This document shows positions 1-9,049 of a stretch of 64,000 nucleotides of DNA, in pieces. The notes beneath the pieces are model-generated. The model searched no databases. It was given only the letters and a program-made list of their open reading frames with translations, and was not told the DNA's origin. Both the position numbers and the translations under genes were made by a program. The stretch is from NCBI RefSeq assembly GCF_024464595.1, contig NZ_JANHAW010000002.1, positions 930,001 to 994,000 on the forward strand. The letters run 5' to 3'. The first letter of the stretch is position 1, and each line of letters opens with the position of its first letter. This DNA is from Halobellus litoreus (GTDB taxonomy: Archaea; Halobacteriota; Halobacteria; Halobacteriales; Haloferacaceae).

Positions 1-37
1 AATCGGCGTCGAGCGTGCGGCGTCGAACCAGCCACAC

Positions 38-46
38 CTAATTATC
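38..46 (+). promoter_or_regulatory. TATA-like element of the glucosidase gene
   Basis: The sequence ctaattatc is the only AT-rich stretch in the first 65 bases. Its centre lies about 24 bases before the ATG at 66, the usual distance between an archaeal TATA box and the transcription start. The mRNA would therefore be essentially leaderless. This is inferred from spacing only. Confidence 0.45.
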
Positions 47-65
47 GCCGGCGTGTTGCGGGCGT

Positions 66-1883
66 ATGACCGACAGAGACCGCGACGACGGAGTCGGGGA
101 ATCCGGCGGGAACGCAGACGAGGCCGAGACACTTCCGAACGGCGAAACCCGGCGGTGGTGGAAGGAGGCGGTCGTCTATCAGATCTATCCCAGATCCTTC
201 AACGACAGCGACGGCGACGGCGTCGGCGACATCCCGGGCATCCTTCGAAGGGTGGACTACCTCGACGACCTCGGCGTCGACGTCGTCTGGCTCAACCCCG
301 TCTACGAATCGCCGAACGCCGACAACGGCTACGACATCGCGGACTACCGTTCGATCGCGTCTGAGTTCGGGGAGATGGCCGACTGGGAGGCCCTCCTCGC
401 TGAACTCCACGATCGGGACATCCGGCTCGTGATGGACCTCGTCGTGAATCACACGTCCGACGAGCACGCGTGGTTTCGACAGTCGAGAGAGTCGCGGGAG
501 AGCGAGTACCGGGACTGGTACTTCTGGCGCGAGGGAAGGGATGCCGAGGCCGTTCCGTGGTCGGCAGAAGCGGGTCCCGACGGGGAGGCACCGCCGAACG
601 ACTGGGAGTCGTTCTTCGGCGGCCCCGCCTGGACCTACGACGAGGCGACGGGAGAGTGGTACCTCCACCTGTTCGACGAGAAGCAACCGGACCTCGACTG
701 GACGAACGAACGAGTCCGCGAGGAGGTGTTCGACACGATGGCGTGGTGGCTCGAGAAGGGCATCGACGGGTTCCGAATGGACGTCATCAATCTCATCTCG
801 AAGCCGCCGGGGCTCCCGTCGACCGACCCCGACCGGGGGATCGAAACGATCGATCGGGTTACGAACGGTCCCCGCGTCCACGAGTACCTCCGGGAGATGC
901 GCGAGGCCGTGCTCTCTCCGGACCTCCTCACCGTCGGCGAGATGGTCGGCGAGGAACTCCCGATGAAAGACGCCCGGCAATACGTGGGACAGGGACCGGA
1001 CCGCGACGGCCTCTCGATGCTGTTTCACTTCGAGCATATGCTCCTCGACCGGGGCGAAGAGCTGTGGGAGACGAGCGAGTGGGATCTCACCGATCTGAAG
1101 GCCGTCTTCGACCGATGGCAGGACGGGCTCGCCGACGAGGGATGGAATTCGCTGTACTTCGCCAACCACGACCAGCCGCGCGCGGTGTCGCGCTTCGGCG
1201 ACGACGGGGAGTACCGTCGGGAGTCGGCGAAGCTCCTGGCGACGCTGCTCCACACGCTCCGGGGAACGCCCTACGTCTACCAGGGCGAGGAACTCGGGAT
1301 GACGAACGTCCCCTTCGAGTCGCTCTCGGAGTTCCGCGACGTCGACACGCTGAATCCGGTCCGACGGGCGATCGAGCGCGGCGAGATCGACTCCTTCGAG
1401 AGCGTGGCCGAAGGCGTCCGCGCGAACAGCCGCGACAACGCTCGAACCCCGATGCAGTGGTCTGACGGGGCTGACGCCGGCTTCACCGACGGGGAGCCGT
1501 GGATCAAGGTGAACCCGAACCACGCGGAGATCAACGTCGCCGACGAGCGCGACGATCCGGACTCGGTGTGGCACTACTACCGGCGGCTGATCGAGTTGCG
1601 GGCGGAACACGACGTGATGGTCTACGGCGACTACGACCCCTACCTGCGGGAGCACGAATCGGTCTGGGCGTACACCCGAACGCTCGGCGAGGAGCGCTGG
1701 CTGGTGACCCTCAACTTCTCCGGGACGGCGACCGAGTTCGAACTCCCGGCAGACATCGTCGCCGACGCGGACCCGAGCGTCGTGATCGCGAACTACGACT
1801 TGGACGGGACGGACCGCGTTCGGAGCGCGGCGACCGGATCCTTCGATCTTCGACCGTGGGAGGCGCGCGTCTACGACCTCTAA
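66..1883 (+). CDS. GH13 alpha-glucosidase / oligo-1,6-glucosidase
   Basis: A 605-residue cytoplasmic glycoside hydrolase of family 13, probably hydrolysing maltose or short alpha-glucans to glucose. The TIM barrel begins at WWKEAVVYQIYPRSF (about residue 31). The family motifs are present: DLVVNHTS, GFRMDV with nucleophile D239, GEMV with acid/base E292, and NHDQ with D369, followed by YQGEE. The C-terminal part, ending PWEARVYDL, fits the usual small beta domain. The roughly 28-residue acidic, disordered N-terminus is a haloarchaeal extension; there is no signal peptide. Length is normal for the oligo-1,6-glucosidase/alpha-glucosidase group. Exact specificity (alpha-1,4 or alpha-1,6) cannot be told from sequence. 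No sugar transporter or regulator lies on the downstream side. Confidence 0.9.
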   Translation: MTDRDRDDGVGESGGNADEAETLPNGETRRWWKEAVVYQIYPRSFNDSDGDGVGDIPGILRRVDYLDDLGVDVVWLNPVYESPNADNGYDIADYRSIASEFGEMADWEALLAELHDRDIRLVMDLVVNHTSDEHAWFRQSRESRESEYRDWYFWREGRDAEAVPWSAEAGPDGEAPPNDWESFFGGPAWTYDEATGEWYLHLFDEKQPDLDWTNERVREEVFDTMAWWLEKGIDGFRMDVINLISKPPGLPSTDPDRGIETIDRVTNGPRVHEYLREMREAVLSPDLLTVGEMVGEELPMKDARQYVGQGPDRDGLSMLFHFEHMLLDRGEELWETSEWDLTDLKAVFDRWQDGLADEGWNSLYFANHDQPRAVSRFGDDGEYRRESAKLLATLLHTLRGTPYVYQGEELGMTNVPFESLSEFRDVDTLNPVRRAIERGEIDSFESVAEGVRANSRDNARTPMQWSDGADAGFTDGEPWIKVNPNHAEINVADERDDPDSVWHYYRRLIELRAEHDVMVYGDYDPYLREHESVWAYTRTLGEERWLVTLNFSGTATEFELPADIVADADPSVVIANYDLDGTDRVRSAATGSFDLRPWEARVYDL

Positions 1884-2020
1884 CGCCGACTATCGGACCG
1901 ACAGAGCGTCCGCTCCGTTTGGGCGAACAGGCGACACGGGACCGTCGCGGCGCGGTGTGTCGCGCACCCGCTACTCGCGCCGCGGCCGAGGTCAACTCAC
2001 GGGGGCTCTGGCTCCGCTCG

Positions 2021-2031
2021 GATATATAAAC
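2021..2031 (+). promoter_or_regulatory. TATA box probably serving hisF
   Basis: gatatataaac is a strong archaeal TATA match in the 240-base gap after the glucosidase gene. Transcription would start near 2050, leaving a leader of about 70 bases before the hisF ATG at 2124. I see no convincing hairpin or other gene in the rest of the gap (1884-2123). Confidence 0.55.
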
Positions 2032-2123
2032 TTTCGCACGCGGGGGGACGGGATCGGACGTTTCCGAAGCGGTGTCGTAGTCGAAACCATCAAGCGGTCC
2101 ATCCGCGAAGGATCAGGCAACAA

Positions 2124-2936
2124 ATGCTCACGAAGCGGATCATCCCCTGCATCGACGTCGACCTCGACGACGACGGGAACCCCGCCGTCTACACCGGCGT
2201 CAACTTCGAGGACCTGGAGTACACCGGCGACCCCGTCGAGATGGCGAAGCGGTACAACGAGGCCGGCGCGGACGAGTTCGTCTTCCTCGACATCACCGCC
2301 TCTGCAGCGGGCCGGGAGACGATGCTCGATACGGTCTCGCGCGTCGCCGACGAGGTGTTCATTCCGCTGACGGTCGGCGGCGGGATCAGGACGAAAGAAG
2401 ACATCAAGGAGACGCTCCGGGCCGGTGCGGACAAGGTCTCGATCAACACCGCGGCGCTGGAGAATCCGGACCTGATCGACGAGGGCGCCCGCGCATTCGG
2501 GTCCCAGTGCATCGTCATCTCCGTCGACGCGCGTCGGCGTTTCGACGAGGCGGGCGAGTACTACGCCGAGGTCGACGGCGAGTCCTGCTGGTTCGAGTGC
2601 ACGGTCAAGGGCGGCCGCGAGGGCACCGGCGTCGACGTCGTCGAGTGGGCGCGCGAGGCGGAGTCCCGCGGCGCGGGCGAACTGTTCGTCAACTCTATCG
2701 ACGCCGACGGGACCAAAGACGGCTACGACATCCCGCTGACGAAGGCCGTCTGCGATACGGTCTCGACGCCCGTGATCGCCTCCTCGGGCTGTGGCGGTCC
2801 GGAGGATATGTACGAGGTGTTCACCGAGGCGGGCGCGGACGCCGGCCTCGCGGCGTCGATCTTCCACTTCGGCGACTACAGCATCCAGGAGACGAAGGAG
2901 TACCTCGACGAGCGCGGCGTCCCCGTCCGGCTGTAA
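2124..2936 (+). CDS. hisF: Imidazole glycerol phosphate synthase subunit HisF
   Basis: The cyclase subunit of IGP synthase in histidine biosynthesis. With HisH it converts PRFAR and ammonia to imidazole glycerol phosphate and AICAR. The 270-residue (beta/alpha)8 barrel begins [12 protein letters not shown] with catalytic D11, and the second catalytic Asp is D135 in ISVDARR. Phosphate-binding segments TVGGGIRT and ASSGCGG are both present. It is a little longer than the bacterial form (about 255 residues) because of an acidic loop following D135. No other his genes are adjacent, so the pathway is dispersed. The ATG start matches the conserved N-terminus exactly. Confidence 0.96.
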   Translation: MLTKRIIPCIDVDLDDDGNPAVYTGVNFEDLEYTGDPVEMAKRYNEAGADEFVFLDITASAAGRETMLDTVSRVADEVFIPLTVGGGIRTKEDIKETLRAGADKVSINTAALENPDLIDEGARAFGSQCIVISVDARRRFDEAGEYYAEVDGESCWFECTVKGGREGTGVDVVEWAREAESRGAGELFVNSIDADGTKDGYDIPLTKAVCDTVSTPVIASSGCGGPEDMYEVFTEAGADAGLAASIFHFGDYSIQETKEYLDERGVPVRL

Positions 2937-3033
2937 GGCTCGCGGTCGGCGTCATACCGGATCGCCTGACCGCAGAGAGCCACGGAACGGCTACTACTGC
3001 TACTACGTCGCTTCCGCGGCTACCAAGACGCGG

Positions 3034-3318
3034 CTACGCTGCGGCTTCGAACGCCGCGGAGAAGTCTTCGACCATCGTCTGGACGTTGCGGGAGGCGTCT
3101 TCGAGCGCGTCGAGGGGGTCGACGCCGGCCTCCGTCTTGATCGAGAGGATCGGTTCGGTCTGTCCGCCCGACTGTTCGGGGTTCACGTCGTAGGTCGCCG
3201 CGGCGACGCCTTCGGTCTCCAGAAGCGCGCCCTTCATCACGTTCATAAACGTGTGGTCCTCGCCCGCGACCTCGATGCGGAGTTCCTCCTCGGTCTTGTC
3301 GATGACCCGCAGTTCCAT
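3034..3318 (-). CDS. rpoL: DNA-directed RNA polymerase subunit L (Rpo11)
   Basis: A 94-residue Rpb11-like subunit that dimerises with subunit D to nucleate RNA polymerase assembly. The family features are MELRVIDK at the N-terminus, the [13 protein letters not shown] helix, and a C-terminal amphipathic helix. I chose the ATG at 3318 (MELRV) over an in-frame ATG three codons upstream because family members begin with MEL/MEV. It lies 27 bases downstream of the MBL hydrolase gene on the same strand, so the two may be cotranscribed, and it is convergent with hisF. Confidence 0.93.
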   Translation of the reverse strand: MELRVIDKTEEELRIEVAGEDHTFMNVMKGALLETEGVAAATYDVNPEQSGGQTEPILSIKTEAGVDPLDALEDASRNVQTMVEDFSAAFEAAA

Positions 3319-3345
3319 ACTCGTCACCTTACCGACGACGGCGTT

Positions 3346-4401
3346 TCAGTATTTCGTATTCGAGAACAGCGCCGAAACGTCGGGGTCGCGGTCGACCAAC
3401 CGATAGACGGAGCCCTCGCGGTCGACCACGCCGGCGTGTTCCAGGTGGTCCAAGTGCGCGAACGCCTCGCCCGGGCCGTGAAGGATGTGAATGTCTTCGA
3501 GTTCGCCGAAGAGGTGCGCGCTGACCGTCCACGCGTCTGCCGGACCGTGTTCGCGGAGGGCGTCGACGACTCTTCGAGTGCGCTCGACGTGGTGCGCGCG
3601 GATCACTCGCGCCCGCTCGGACGGCGCTGCGATCGGATCGCGGTGCCCCGGCCACGCGTAGTCGAGGTCGAGGCCGATGAGTCGATCGAGGCTGTCCAGA
3701 TACTGTGCGAGCGGTCGGTCGAGCCGGAGGTCCGCCCCGCCGACGTTGGGCGTGTACTCGGGGAGGATGACGTCGCCGACGAAGGCCTCGAGCCGCGGTT
3801 CGTCGGCCGATTCGTCGCCGCGGGGCTTCGAGGCGTCACCGTGTGCCGAGGCGTCGTCGCGGACCGACGTCGTCTCGAACGCGAACGCGACGTGCCCGGC
3901 CGCGTGTCCCGGGAGGTGATACACCTCGAACTCGCCGTCACCGGCGGGTATCCGGTCGCCGTCGGCGAGCGACTCGACGTCGGAGGGGCTGCCGGCCACC
4001 GAGTCGAACCCCGACTGAACCGCCTGCAGTTCCGCGCGTTTCTCGTCCGGGACGCCCCACTCCTCGAAGCGCCGCGTCCGCAGCGCTCGCAGGTCGGCAG
4101 TCGCGTCCTCGTCGCCGGCGATCAGCGGGACGTCGGCCTCGTGGGCGCGCACCGCGGCCCCCGAGCGCTCCTGCAGTTCACCTGCCAGGCCGCTGTGGTC
4201 GGGGTGCCAGTGCGTCAGGAGGATCTGATCGAGATCAGGGGGAGCGATGTCGGCCGCGGCGAGCCCGTCGAGGAGGTCATCGCGAACGTCGGGCATCGCG
4301 ATGCCGACGTCGACGAGCGTCGTCACGGCCCCGTCGACCAGGTACGCGTTGTTCTCCCCCTCGAAGACCGTGTTTCCGAGCGGAATGCGGGTGACGTCCA
4401 T
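3346..4401 (-). CDS. MBL-fold metallohydrolase
   Basis: A 351-residue metallo-beta-lactamase-fold hydrolase. The signature LLTHWHPDHSG gives metal ligands H64, H66, D68 and H69; further ligands are in YHLPGHAAGH and in YAWPGHRDPI. After the catalytic domain there is a helical segment with a winged-helix character (about residues 255-345, HHVERTRRVVDALREHG), as in the lactamase-B/BLACT-WH group. The family includes glyoxalase-II-like thioesterases, and the substrate is unknown. An acidic insertion around residues 190-215 is haloarchaeal. The ATG at 4401 (MDVTRIPLG) starts the fold; the open frame upstream is arginine-rich and not conserved in character. Confidence 0.85.
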   Translation of the reverse strand: MDVTRIPLGNTVFEGENNAYLVDGAVTTLVDVGIAMPDVRDDLLDGLAAADIAPPDLDQILLTHWHPDHSGLAGELQERSGAAVRAHEADVPLIAGDEDATADLRALRTRRFEEWGVPDEKRAELQAVQSGFDSVAGSPSDVESLADGDRIPAGDGEFEVYHLPGHAAGHVAFAFETTSVRDDASAHGDASKPRGDESADEPRLEAFVGDVILPEYTPNVGGADLRLDRPLAQYLDSLDRLIGLDLDYAWPGHRDPIAAPSERARVIRAHHVERTRRVVDALREHGPADAWTVSAHLFGELEDIHILHGPGEAFAHLDHLEHAGVVDREGSVYRLVDRDPDVSALFSNTKY

Positions 4402-4541
4402 ACGGCGAGAACCGGACGAACGACTATGAGAGTTACCATAGCGGCGGTCCGCCGACGGGGCGATGAGACGCGGGCGGGGAAACGGGCGGTACCCTCGTCG
4501 GTACATTCAATTCGCTCGATGTCGAACGGCGAATTCAGGGG

Positions 4542-5687
4542 ATGGAGGACTTCTACGACCTGCTGGAGGTGCCCGAGGACGCCTCGACCGAGGAGATCGA
4601 CCGCGCGTGGCGACGGAAGGTCCGTACGTACCACCCGGACATCAACGACGACGCCCGGGCGAACGCGCAGTTCAAAACGCTGAAGAAAGCCCACGAGGTC
4701 CTCGCCGACGAGACCGAACGTGCGGCCTACGACCGACTGGGCCACGAATCGTACGTGAATCAGCGACTCGACGGACTTCCGACGAGAGGATGGCCGCGGA
4801 CGGACGCGACGACGGGTGCGGACGCGGGGAGCGAGCGCTCAGATACGACGAAGGCGGGCGAGGACGCGACCGCGAGCGACCGCGACGCGAGTGAGGCGGG
4901 GGCGAGCGCGGGAACCGGGACGCGCTCCGAAAACCGTCGGACAGCGGGGGAACGAACGTCCGCCGGACGGACGCGGACGCAGACCGCCGGAGAGGGGAGG
5001 CGGACTTCGGAAGGGGCGAGACGGACCGCCGGAGGGACCGAACGCAACTCCGAAGAGACGAGACGGAGCGGGCGCGGATCGTCCGGGAGCGCCCGTACCG
5101 GCGCGTCGCAGACCGATCGAGGAACGCGGGCGTCGACCGGTACCAGCGGACGGGGAACGGCGGGGAACGGGGCGGCGAGCGGATCGAACGCGGGGACGGC
5201 GGGGACGACGTCGTCGACGACGCGTTCGGGAATCCGGTCCACCCCTCTTCTGTACGGGTGGCTCGGGGTGCTGCTCGCGGGCCTCGTCTACGTCGCCGGT
5301 CTCTGGCAGTACCTCCGAACGAACGCGGGGGCGGTGTCGACCGTTCGTCGAACGGCGATCACGGACCCGATGACGGCGTTGACAGCGACCCACGAACTTC
5401 TCGCCCCGGGGCGGTTCGTCCTCGAATCGGTGACGGTCGACGCGCCGCTGACGCTCCTGTTTCCGGTCGGGACGGTCGCGCTCGCGGTGGCGCTCGTGGC
5501 AGTGGTGCAGTCGTTCGGCCGCGGCGTGGCGTATCTGTACGCGCTCGGCGGCCTCGTACCGCTGTTCGCACTCGCGGCCGGACCAGTCGTGACGCTTCCG
5601 GACGGCGTCGTCCTGCTACTCCTCTTGGTGTGTCCGCTCCTCGCGACGGCGGGCTTTCTCGTCGACGTCGGCCGCGTCGTTTTGTGA
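4542..5687 (+). CDS. J-domain membrane protein with long disordered linker
   Basis: A 381-residue protein with a DnaJ J-domain at residues 1-67 (MEDFYDLLEVPEDAS, the HPD tripeptide in TYHPDIN, and YDRLGH). There follows a linker of about 165 residues made almost entirely of T, G, R, S, A and E. The C-terminal 135 residues contain about four hydrophobic helices. It lacks the G/F, zinc-finger and substrate domains of true DnaJ, so it is a membrane-anchored co-chaperone that would recruit DnaK (Hsp70) to the membrane. The topology predicts a cytosolic J domain. Client and partner are unknown. It stands alone, divergent from the MBL gene. Confidence 0.85.
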   Translation: MEDFYDLLEVPEDASTEEIDRAWRRKVRTYHPDINDDARANAQFKTLKKAHEVLADETERAAYDRLGHESYVNQRLDGLPTRGWPRTDATTGADAGSERSDTTKAGEDATASDRDASEAGASAGTGTRSENRRTAGERTSAGRTRTQTAGEGRRTSEGARRTAGGTERNSEETRRSGRGSSGSARTGASQTDRGTRASTGTSGRGTAGNGAASGSNAGTAGTTSSTTRSGIRSTPLLYGWLGVLLAGLVYVAGLWQYLRTNAGAVSTVRRTAITDPMTALTATHELLAPGRFVLESVTVDAPLTLLFPVGTVALAVALVAVVQSFGRGVAYLYALGGLVPLFALAAGPVVTLPDGVVLLLLLVCPLLATAGFLVDVGRVVL

Positions 5688-6077
5688 CACTGTCGGGAAA
5701 AGCGGCTGCCCACTACTTGGCCGCCGAAAGGAAACGGGGCCGCATCGGGCGGACCCCTGACTGACCAAGCCACTGCGAAGAGCACCAGTCTCGCAGTTCC
5801 TTACCTGACGCGCCCGGTTGATTCGACCACGCGCGTCGGATTTCTATTTATGATTTTTCGTCAAAAGTGCTGTGATAGAGCCAATATCCGCCCAGGTATC
5901 AGCGTAAAATATTATAATACGTGCTTTCTAATCGGGTTTGAATCAGAGAAAGACAAGATATAGTGAGTAATTGTCCGTGTCGGCTCATATCTCCGAACTA
6001 CGGTGATCGAACGTCGTCATTTCCGAGCGAGGAACATTCCGGTGCCGGGAGTGTCGCGTCGCTCTGACAGGCAGTCC
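5688..6077. other. Gene-free interval, AT-rich in its middle
   Basis: These 390 bases separate two genes that converge on the interval. Bases 5840-5990 are unusually AT-rich for the window (for example atttatgattttt, aatattataatac). I see no tRNA, no conserved ORF and no origin-type repeats. The composition could mark an old insertion or an untranslated terminator and promoter region. Confidence 0.5.
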
Positions 6078-6707
6078 TCAGCGGACCATATAGGGGTCGT
6101 TCCCGGCACCGAACCGGCCGAGATCGGCCTCACGCCGGTAGTCCGTCGAGCGGAGCGTCTCGATCCCGTCGACGAGACGGTCGTGGTGTGTCTCGTTCCA
6201 CTCGCCCGGCTCTCGGATCGGCACGACCAGGAACCCGCTGCCGCGCAGTTCCGTCGCGTGCAGCGCCTCCATATCGATCTCCGTCTTCCACGCCTGGGCG
6301 GTGTACGTTTCGAGCACGTGTGCGGTCGCTCGGGCACCGACCGGCAAGAGCACGTGGGCGGCGATCGCTCGGAGTTCGGCGTCGAAAAACCGCTCCAAGT
6401 CGTCGTAGGACGACTGGGAGGGCTCGCGGTCCTCGGGAGCACACATATGCAGATACGAGAGGAAGGTCTCGGCCGGCACCGGACTGTCGCCCGTCGTCCG
6501 CAGGAGTCCGGCGTCCGCGAGCGCCGCTTGCAACCGACGGCCCGATTCGTTGGTGAACGGAACCCCAGTGTCGAGGCCGCCGTGGACGCCGGGGTGGTCG
6601 CCGACGACGTGGAAGTCCGCGTTGGCGTCGCCGTATCCCGGGACGAAGCGCTCACACGACGGGCGCATATCGAACGGGTTTCGAACCCGGTCTGTGACGT
6701 TCTCCAC
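6078..6707 (-). CDS. Uracil-DNA glycosylase superfamily protein
   Basis: A 209-residue protein of the UDG-like fold, initiated at GTG. The segment FHVVGDHPGVHGG matches motif I of UDG-superfamily proteins, followed by GVPFTNESGRRLQ. A hydrophobic strand with LLPVGARAT corresponds to the second core strand, and IREPGEW occupies the position of the motif II loop. These motifs resemble the haloarchaeal UDG-like group rather than canonical family 4 enzymes, and the 4Fe-4S cysteine pattern of family 4 is missing. It probably acts on damaged bases, but catalytic activity is uncertain. It follows the gene at 6755-7231 by 47 bases on the same strand. Confidence 0.72.
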   Translation of the reverse strand: MENVTDRVRNPFDMRPSCERFVPGYGDANADFHVVGDHPGVHGGLDTGVPFTNESGRRLQAALADAGLLRTTGDSPVPAETFLSYLHMCAPEDREPSQSSYDDLERFFDAELRAIAAHVLLPVGARATAHVLETYTAQAWKTEIDMEALHATELRGSGFLVVPIREPGEWNETHHDRLVDGIETLRSTDYRREADLGRFGAGNDPYMVR

Positions 6708-6754
6708 GGGGACGACGTAATTGGGGCGCGAGTAAAACGAGATCGGTTCGGCGC

Positions 6755-7231
6755 TCAGAGCTCGACGCCCGACGGGATCAGGCTGTGTGACCGGAGGAGG
6801 TTGCCGTCGGCGTCGTACACGAGGAACGTCTGCTTCTCGTAGGTGACGAGGTCTTCGCCGTCGATGCTCACCTCGACGCGATAGCGGCCGCCGTCCGCGT
6901 CCGCCGCGTCGTGGCCGTACTCGCGCGCGGCGCGGATGAACGTGAGCACGTCGTCTGCGGACTCGTTGAGTTCGAGGACGAAATCGCCGGTGATCCGGTT
7001 CGTGACGCTCACGACGCCCGCGGCGTCCGGTTCGTCCAGGGAGTCCTGCAGTCGGAAGGCGACGTCGGTCTCGCTTGCGTCCAGATAGCCGCCTGTCGGG
7101 TCCGAGAGTCGATGCTCCAGCACCTCCTTCGGACCATGGAAGTCAATCCGTACCCGTGGCTTCTTGGGGTCGTTTTCCTCGTCGACCCACGAGACGTTCT
7201 CGACGTCTAACTCGAAGTAATCCCGCCTCAT
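6755..7231 (-). CDS. Haloarchaeal conserved protein (DUF5793-type)
   Basis: A 158-residue acidic protein beginning MRRDYFELDVENVSW, then RVRIDFHGP and a C-terminal beta-rich segment (FLVYDADGNLLRSHSLIPSG). I recognise it from memory as the haloarchaea-specific DUF5793 family; function unknown. There is no signal peptide or membrane helix. I chose the ATG at 7231 rather than 7240 because the protein starts MRRDYF in that family. That ATG overlaps the stop of the short reading frame upstream (ATGA), suggesting it once followed another gene in an operon. Confidence 0.75.
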   Translation of the reverse strand: MRRDYFELDVENVSWVDEENDPKKPRVRIDFHGPKEVLEHRLSDPTGGYLDASETDVAFRLQDSLDEPDAAGVVSVTNRITGDFVLELNESADDVLTFIRAAREYGHDAADADGGRYRVEVSIDGEDLVTYEKQTFLVYDADGNLLRSHSLIPSGVEL

Positions 7232-7437
7232 TCCGTACAACGAGGTAGAACGTCATTGCGTATGAACGTAACGCCCGCGTCAGACACGGCCGCGTCGAAA
7301 TCAGGTCGGTACTCGTCCGCTACGGGCTCGCCGAACCACGCCTCGAAGCGAGGGCCACGGCCGTCCCACGCCGCCGCAGAGCCCCGTGCGGCCGTCGGAC
7401 GGCCATACGATAAAGGAAATTGCGTGCAAGCTACCAT
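7228..7437 (-). pseudogene. Possible 3' remnant of an unidentified gene
   Basis: A 69-codon frame whose stop overlaps the next gene's start as ATGA, the arrangement typical of operons. The last 40 codons (from GPRFEAWFGEP to the end) look protein-like. The first 25 are basic, low-complexity and lie opposite the 5' part of the decayed oxidoreductase gene. I do not recognise the family. It may be the end of a truncated gene, or chance. Confidence 0.3.
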
Positions 7438-7460
7438 CGTACTGTCTGGTCGGGCGATCG

Positions 7461-7960
7461 ATCGCAGTCATCGGCGGCAGCGTGGCGGGGCTCGCCGCGG
7501 CCGACCGGCGCGCGGAGCGCGCCGAGGTGGCGCTCCTCGAACGGCAGTCCTACGAGGAGAAACGCGTCAACTGCGGCGAGGGAATAAACGACGCGACGCT
7601 GATCCCGCTCGAAAAGACGCGGGCGAACGGGTTCCTGAACGACGTCGAGGGGTTCGAGTTGCGGATATTTTCCGACCGGACCCACGCCCCGGGCGGAACC
7701 GACCGGCTCCGCGACCCTCGCGTGCGCCCCGGGTACGTAACCGACCGCGACGTCTAAAGCGCCGCTGGCCTGAGAAGTCAGCCCGCGAGTCGATGTTCGA
7801 GACGACGACGCAGTCGGACCGGATCCGTTCCGGAACTGTGTCGGGCGTTCGACTACGTGACCGACGCGGTCACGCGCTCGCCGGGGCGCGTCGAAGCAAC
7901 GTTCATACAGCATCCCGAAATCGCGTTTCGGCTGTTCCCGATCCGGGAATGCGGGACCGT
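7461..7960 (+). pseudogene. Decayed geranylgeranyl-reductase-family FAD oxidoreductase
   Basis: The reading frame from about 7461 encodes an FAD-binding Rossmann start, IAVIGGSVAGLAAA, then LLERQSYEEKRVNCGE, NDATLIPLEKT and GYVTDRDV, which is typical of the geranylgeranyl reductase/FAD oxidoreductase family. It stops at 7755. A second frame (about 7782-7840) continues with a segment like VDVRDDDAV, and a third frame (from 7847) gives FDYVTDA joined directly to VTRSPGRV, which in intact homologues lies near the C-terminus. The gene has thus suffered at least two frameshifts, a stop and an internal deletion of roughly 200 codons. Family assignment is good; the end is approximate. Confidence 0.7.
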
Positions 7961-8092
7961 CTCCGAGAGGCGTTCACGGAGACCTGAGAGCACGAAGCGA
8001 CCGACAGCTGAAGACACCGATTCGATATCGTACTATACGATTTATTAGCCGAGACGGCATCCGCTCCGCAATCGAGAGTAATCAAAAAAACG

Positions 8093-9001
8093 TTACGCGA
8101 TGTGCGCTCGAACCGTCTCGAAGTCGTTCGACGCGATGCTGTCGCCGATCGAGTCGGGATCGAGGTCGGGGACCGAACCGGGGTACTTCCGCTCGAAGTA
8201 CGAGAGTAGGTTCGCGACGTCGCGGTCGACCAACTCCCGGGCGTTCTCGTGATCCGTCGAGACGGCCTGGGGCCAGTCGAAGACCGTCACGCCCGACTCG
8301 CTGACCGCGACGTTGTACTCGCTCATATCCGCGTGGACGTAGCCCGCGTCGTAGGCGGCGGTGATCTCTCTGAGGATCAGATCGAGCACGCCGACGACCT
8401 GGTCTTCAGGGAGTTTCGCCCGGTGGAGCTCGACGCCGTCGAGTTTCGCCATCACGATGGCGTGGCGGTTGTGATCAATCGGACGAGGCACCGAGACGTC
8501 GGGATACAGTGATTCCAGCGCGTCATACTCGCGCTCGGCGGCCTTTCGAGCCGTGTAGAGCCAGGAGACGTGCCGGTTGTCGGCGGTGTAATCGCGTTCC
8601 CGCATCACCTCGCGGAAGTTCGTGTACCCCTCGCGATGGAATTTTAGCGCCAGTGGTCGGTACGATTGGACTTCGAGGACGTCGCTCTCTTTGCCGACGC
8701 CGAGCGGTGCGCCCACGCCTTCGATGGTGTCGCGTTCGGAGAAGGTCCGGAGAGCGAGCGCGTCGTAGCCCTCGGCAGTGAGGGTGTAGCCCTCGTACTG
8801 GATCGTCTTCCGCTCGATCAGTTCGCGGGTCGCACACCGGTCCAGCCGGTACTCGACCTCCTCGGGCGAGAGGTTCGACAGCTCCGGGAGTTTCCCGCGG
8901 TTGACCCACTCCGAAAAGCGCATTCCCTGCTCGACGCCGGAGAGGAGATAGAAATCCTCGGGTTCGAGCTCGGCCATCACGCCGGCGACGTTCCGCACCA
9001 T
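8093..9001 (-). CDS. rio2: RIO-type serine/threonine protein kinase Rio2
   Basis: A 302-residue archaeal Rio2 kinase/ATPase acting in late small-subunit ribosome maturation. It has an N-terminal winged helix (about residues 1-90), then the RIO kinase domain. The nucleotide-binding loop is GVGKESDV and the catalytic lysine lies in LALKFHR. The catalytic loop is HADMSEYN and the metal-binding loop is VFDWPQ. I chose the ATG at 9001 (MVRNVAGVM) because the open frame upstream is non-conserved and crosses the AT-rich divergent promoter region. It is transcribed divergently from lplA. Confidence 0.93.
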   Translation of the reverse strand: MVRNVAGVMAELEPEDFYLLSGVEQGMRFSEWVNRGKLPELSNLSPEEVEYRLDRCATRELIERKTIQYEGYTLTAEGYDALALRTFSERDTIEGVGAPLGVGKESDVLEVQSYRPLALKFHREGYTNFREVMRERDYTADNRHVSWLYTARKAAEREYDALESLYPDVSVPRPIDHNRHAIVMAKLDGVELHRAKLPEDQVVGVLDLILREITAAYDAGYVHADMSEYNVAVSESGVTVFDWPQAVSTDHENARELVDRDVANLLSYFERKYPGSVPDLDPDSIGDSIASNDFETVRAHIA

Positions 9002-9049
9002 ACCGGTACTCTGCGGGCGACGCCTAAAAGGCCCGCGAGTCAGCCGTCT

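Noticed and set aside
42-1655. Long open frame antisense to the glucosidase gene (537 codons)
   Set aside because: It is a shadow of a GC-rich gene: its amino acids are dominated by V, R, D and E in the pattern produced by reading GC-rich codons backwards, and it has no recognisable motif. The glucosidase has full catalytic motifs. The same reasoning removes the antisense frames at 28707-30131, 40757-42985 and 42748-45312.
5840-5990. AT-rich interval as a replication origin
   Set aside because: No orc1/cdc6 gene is adjacent and no inverted ORB-like repeats with G-tracts were seen. Low GC alone is insufficient.
7431-7913. Minus-strand 160-codon frame in the decayed oxidoreductase locus
   Set aside because: It lies exactly opposite the pieces of the reductase and its composition is that of an antisense shadow. 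The plus-strand pieces match a known family.
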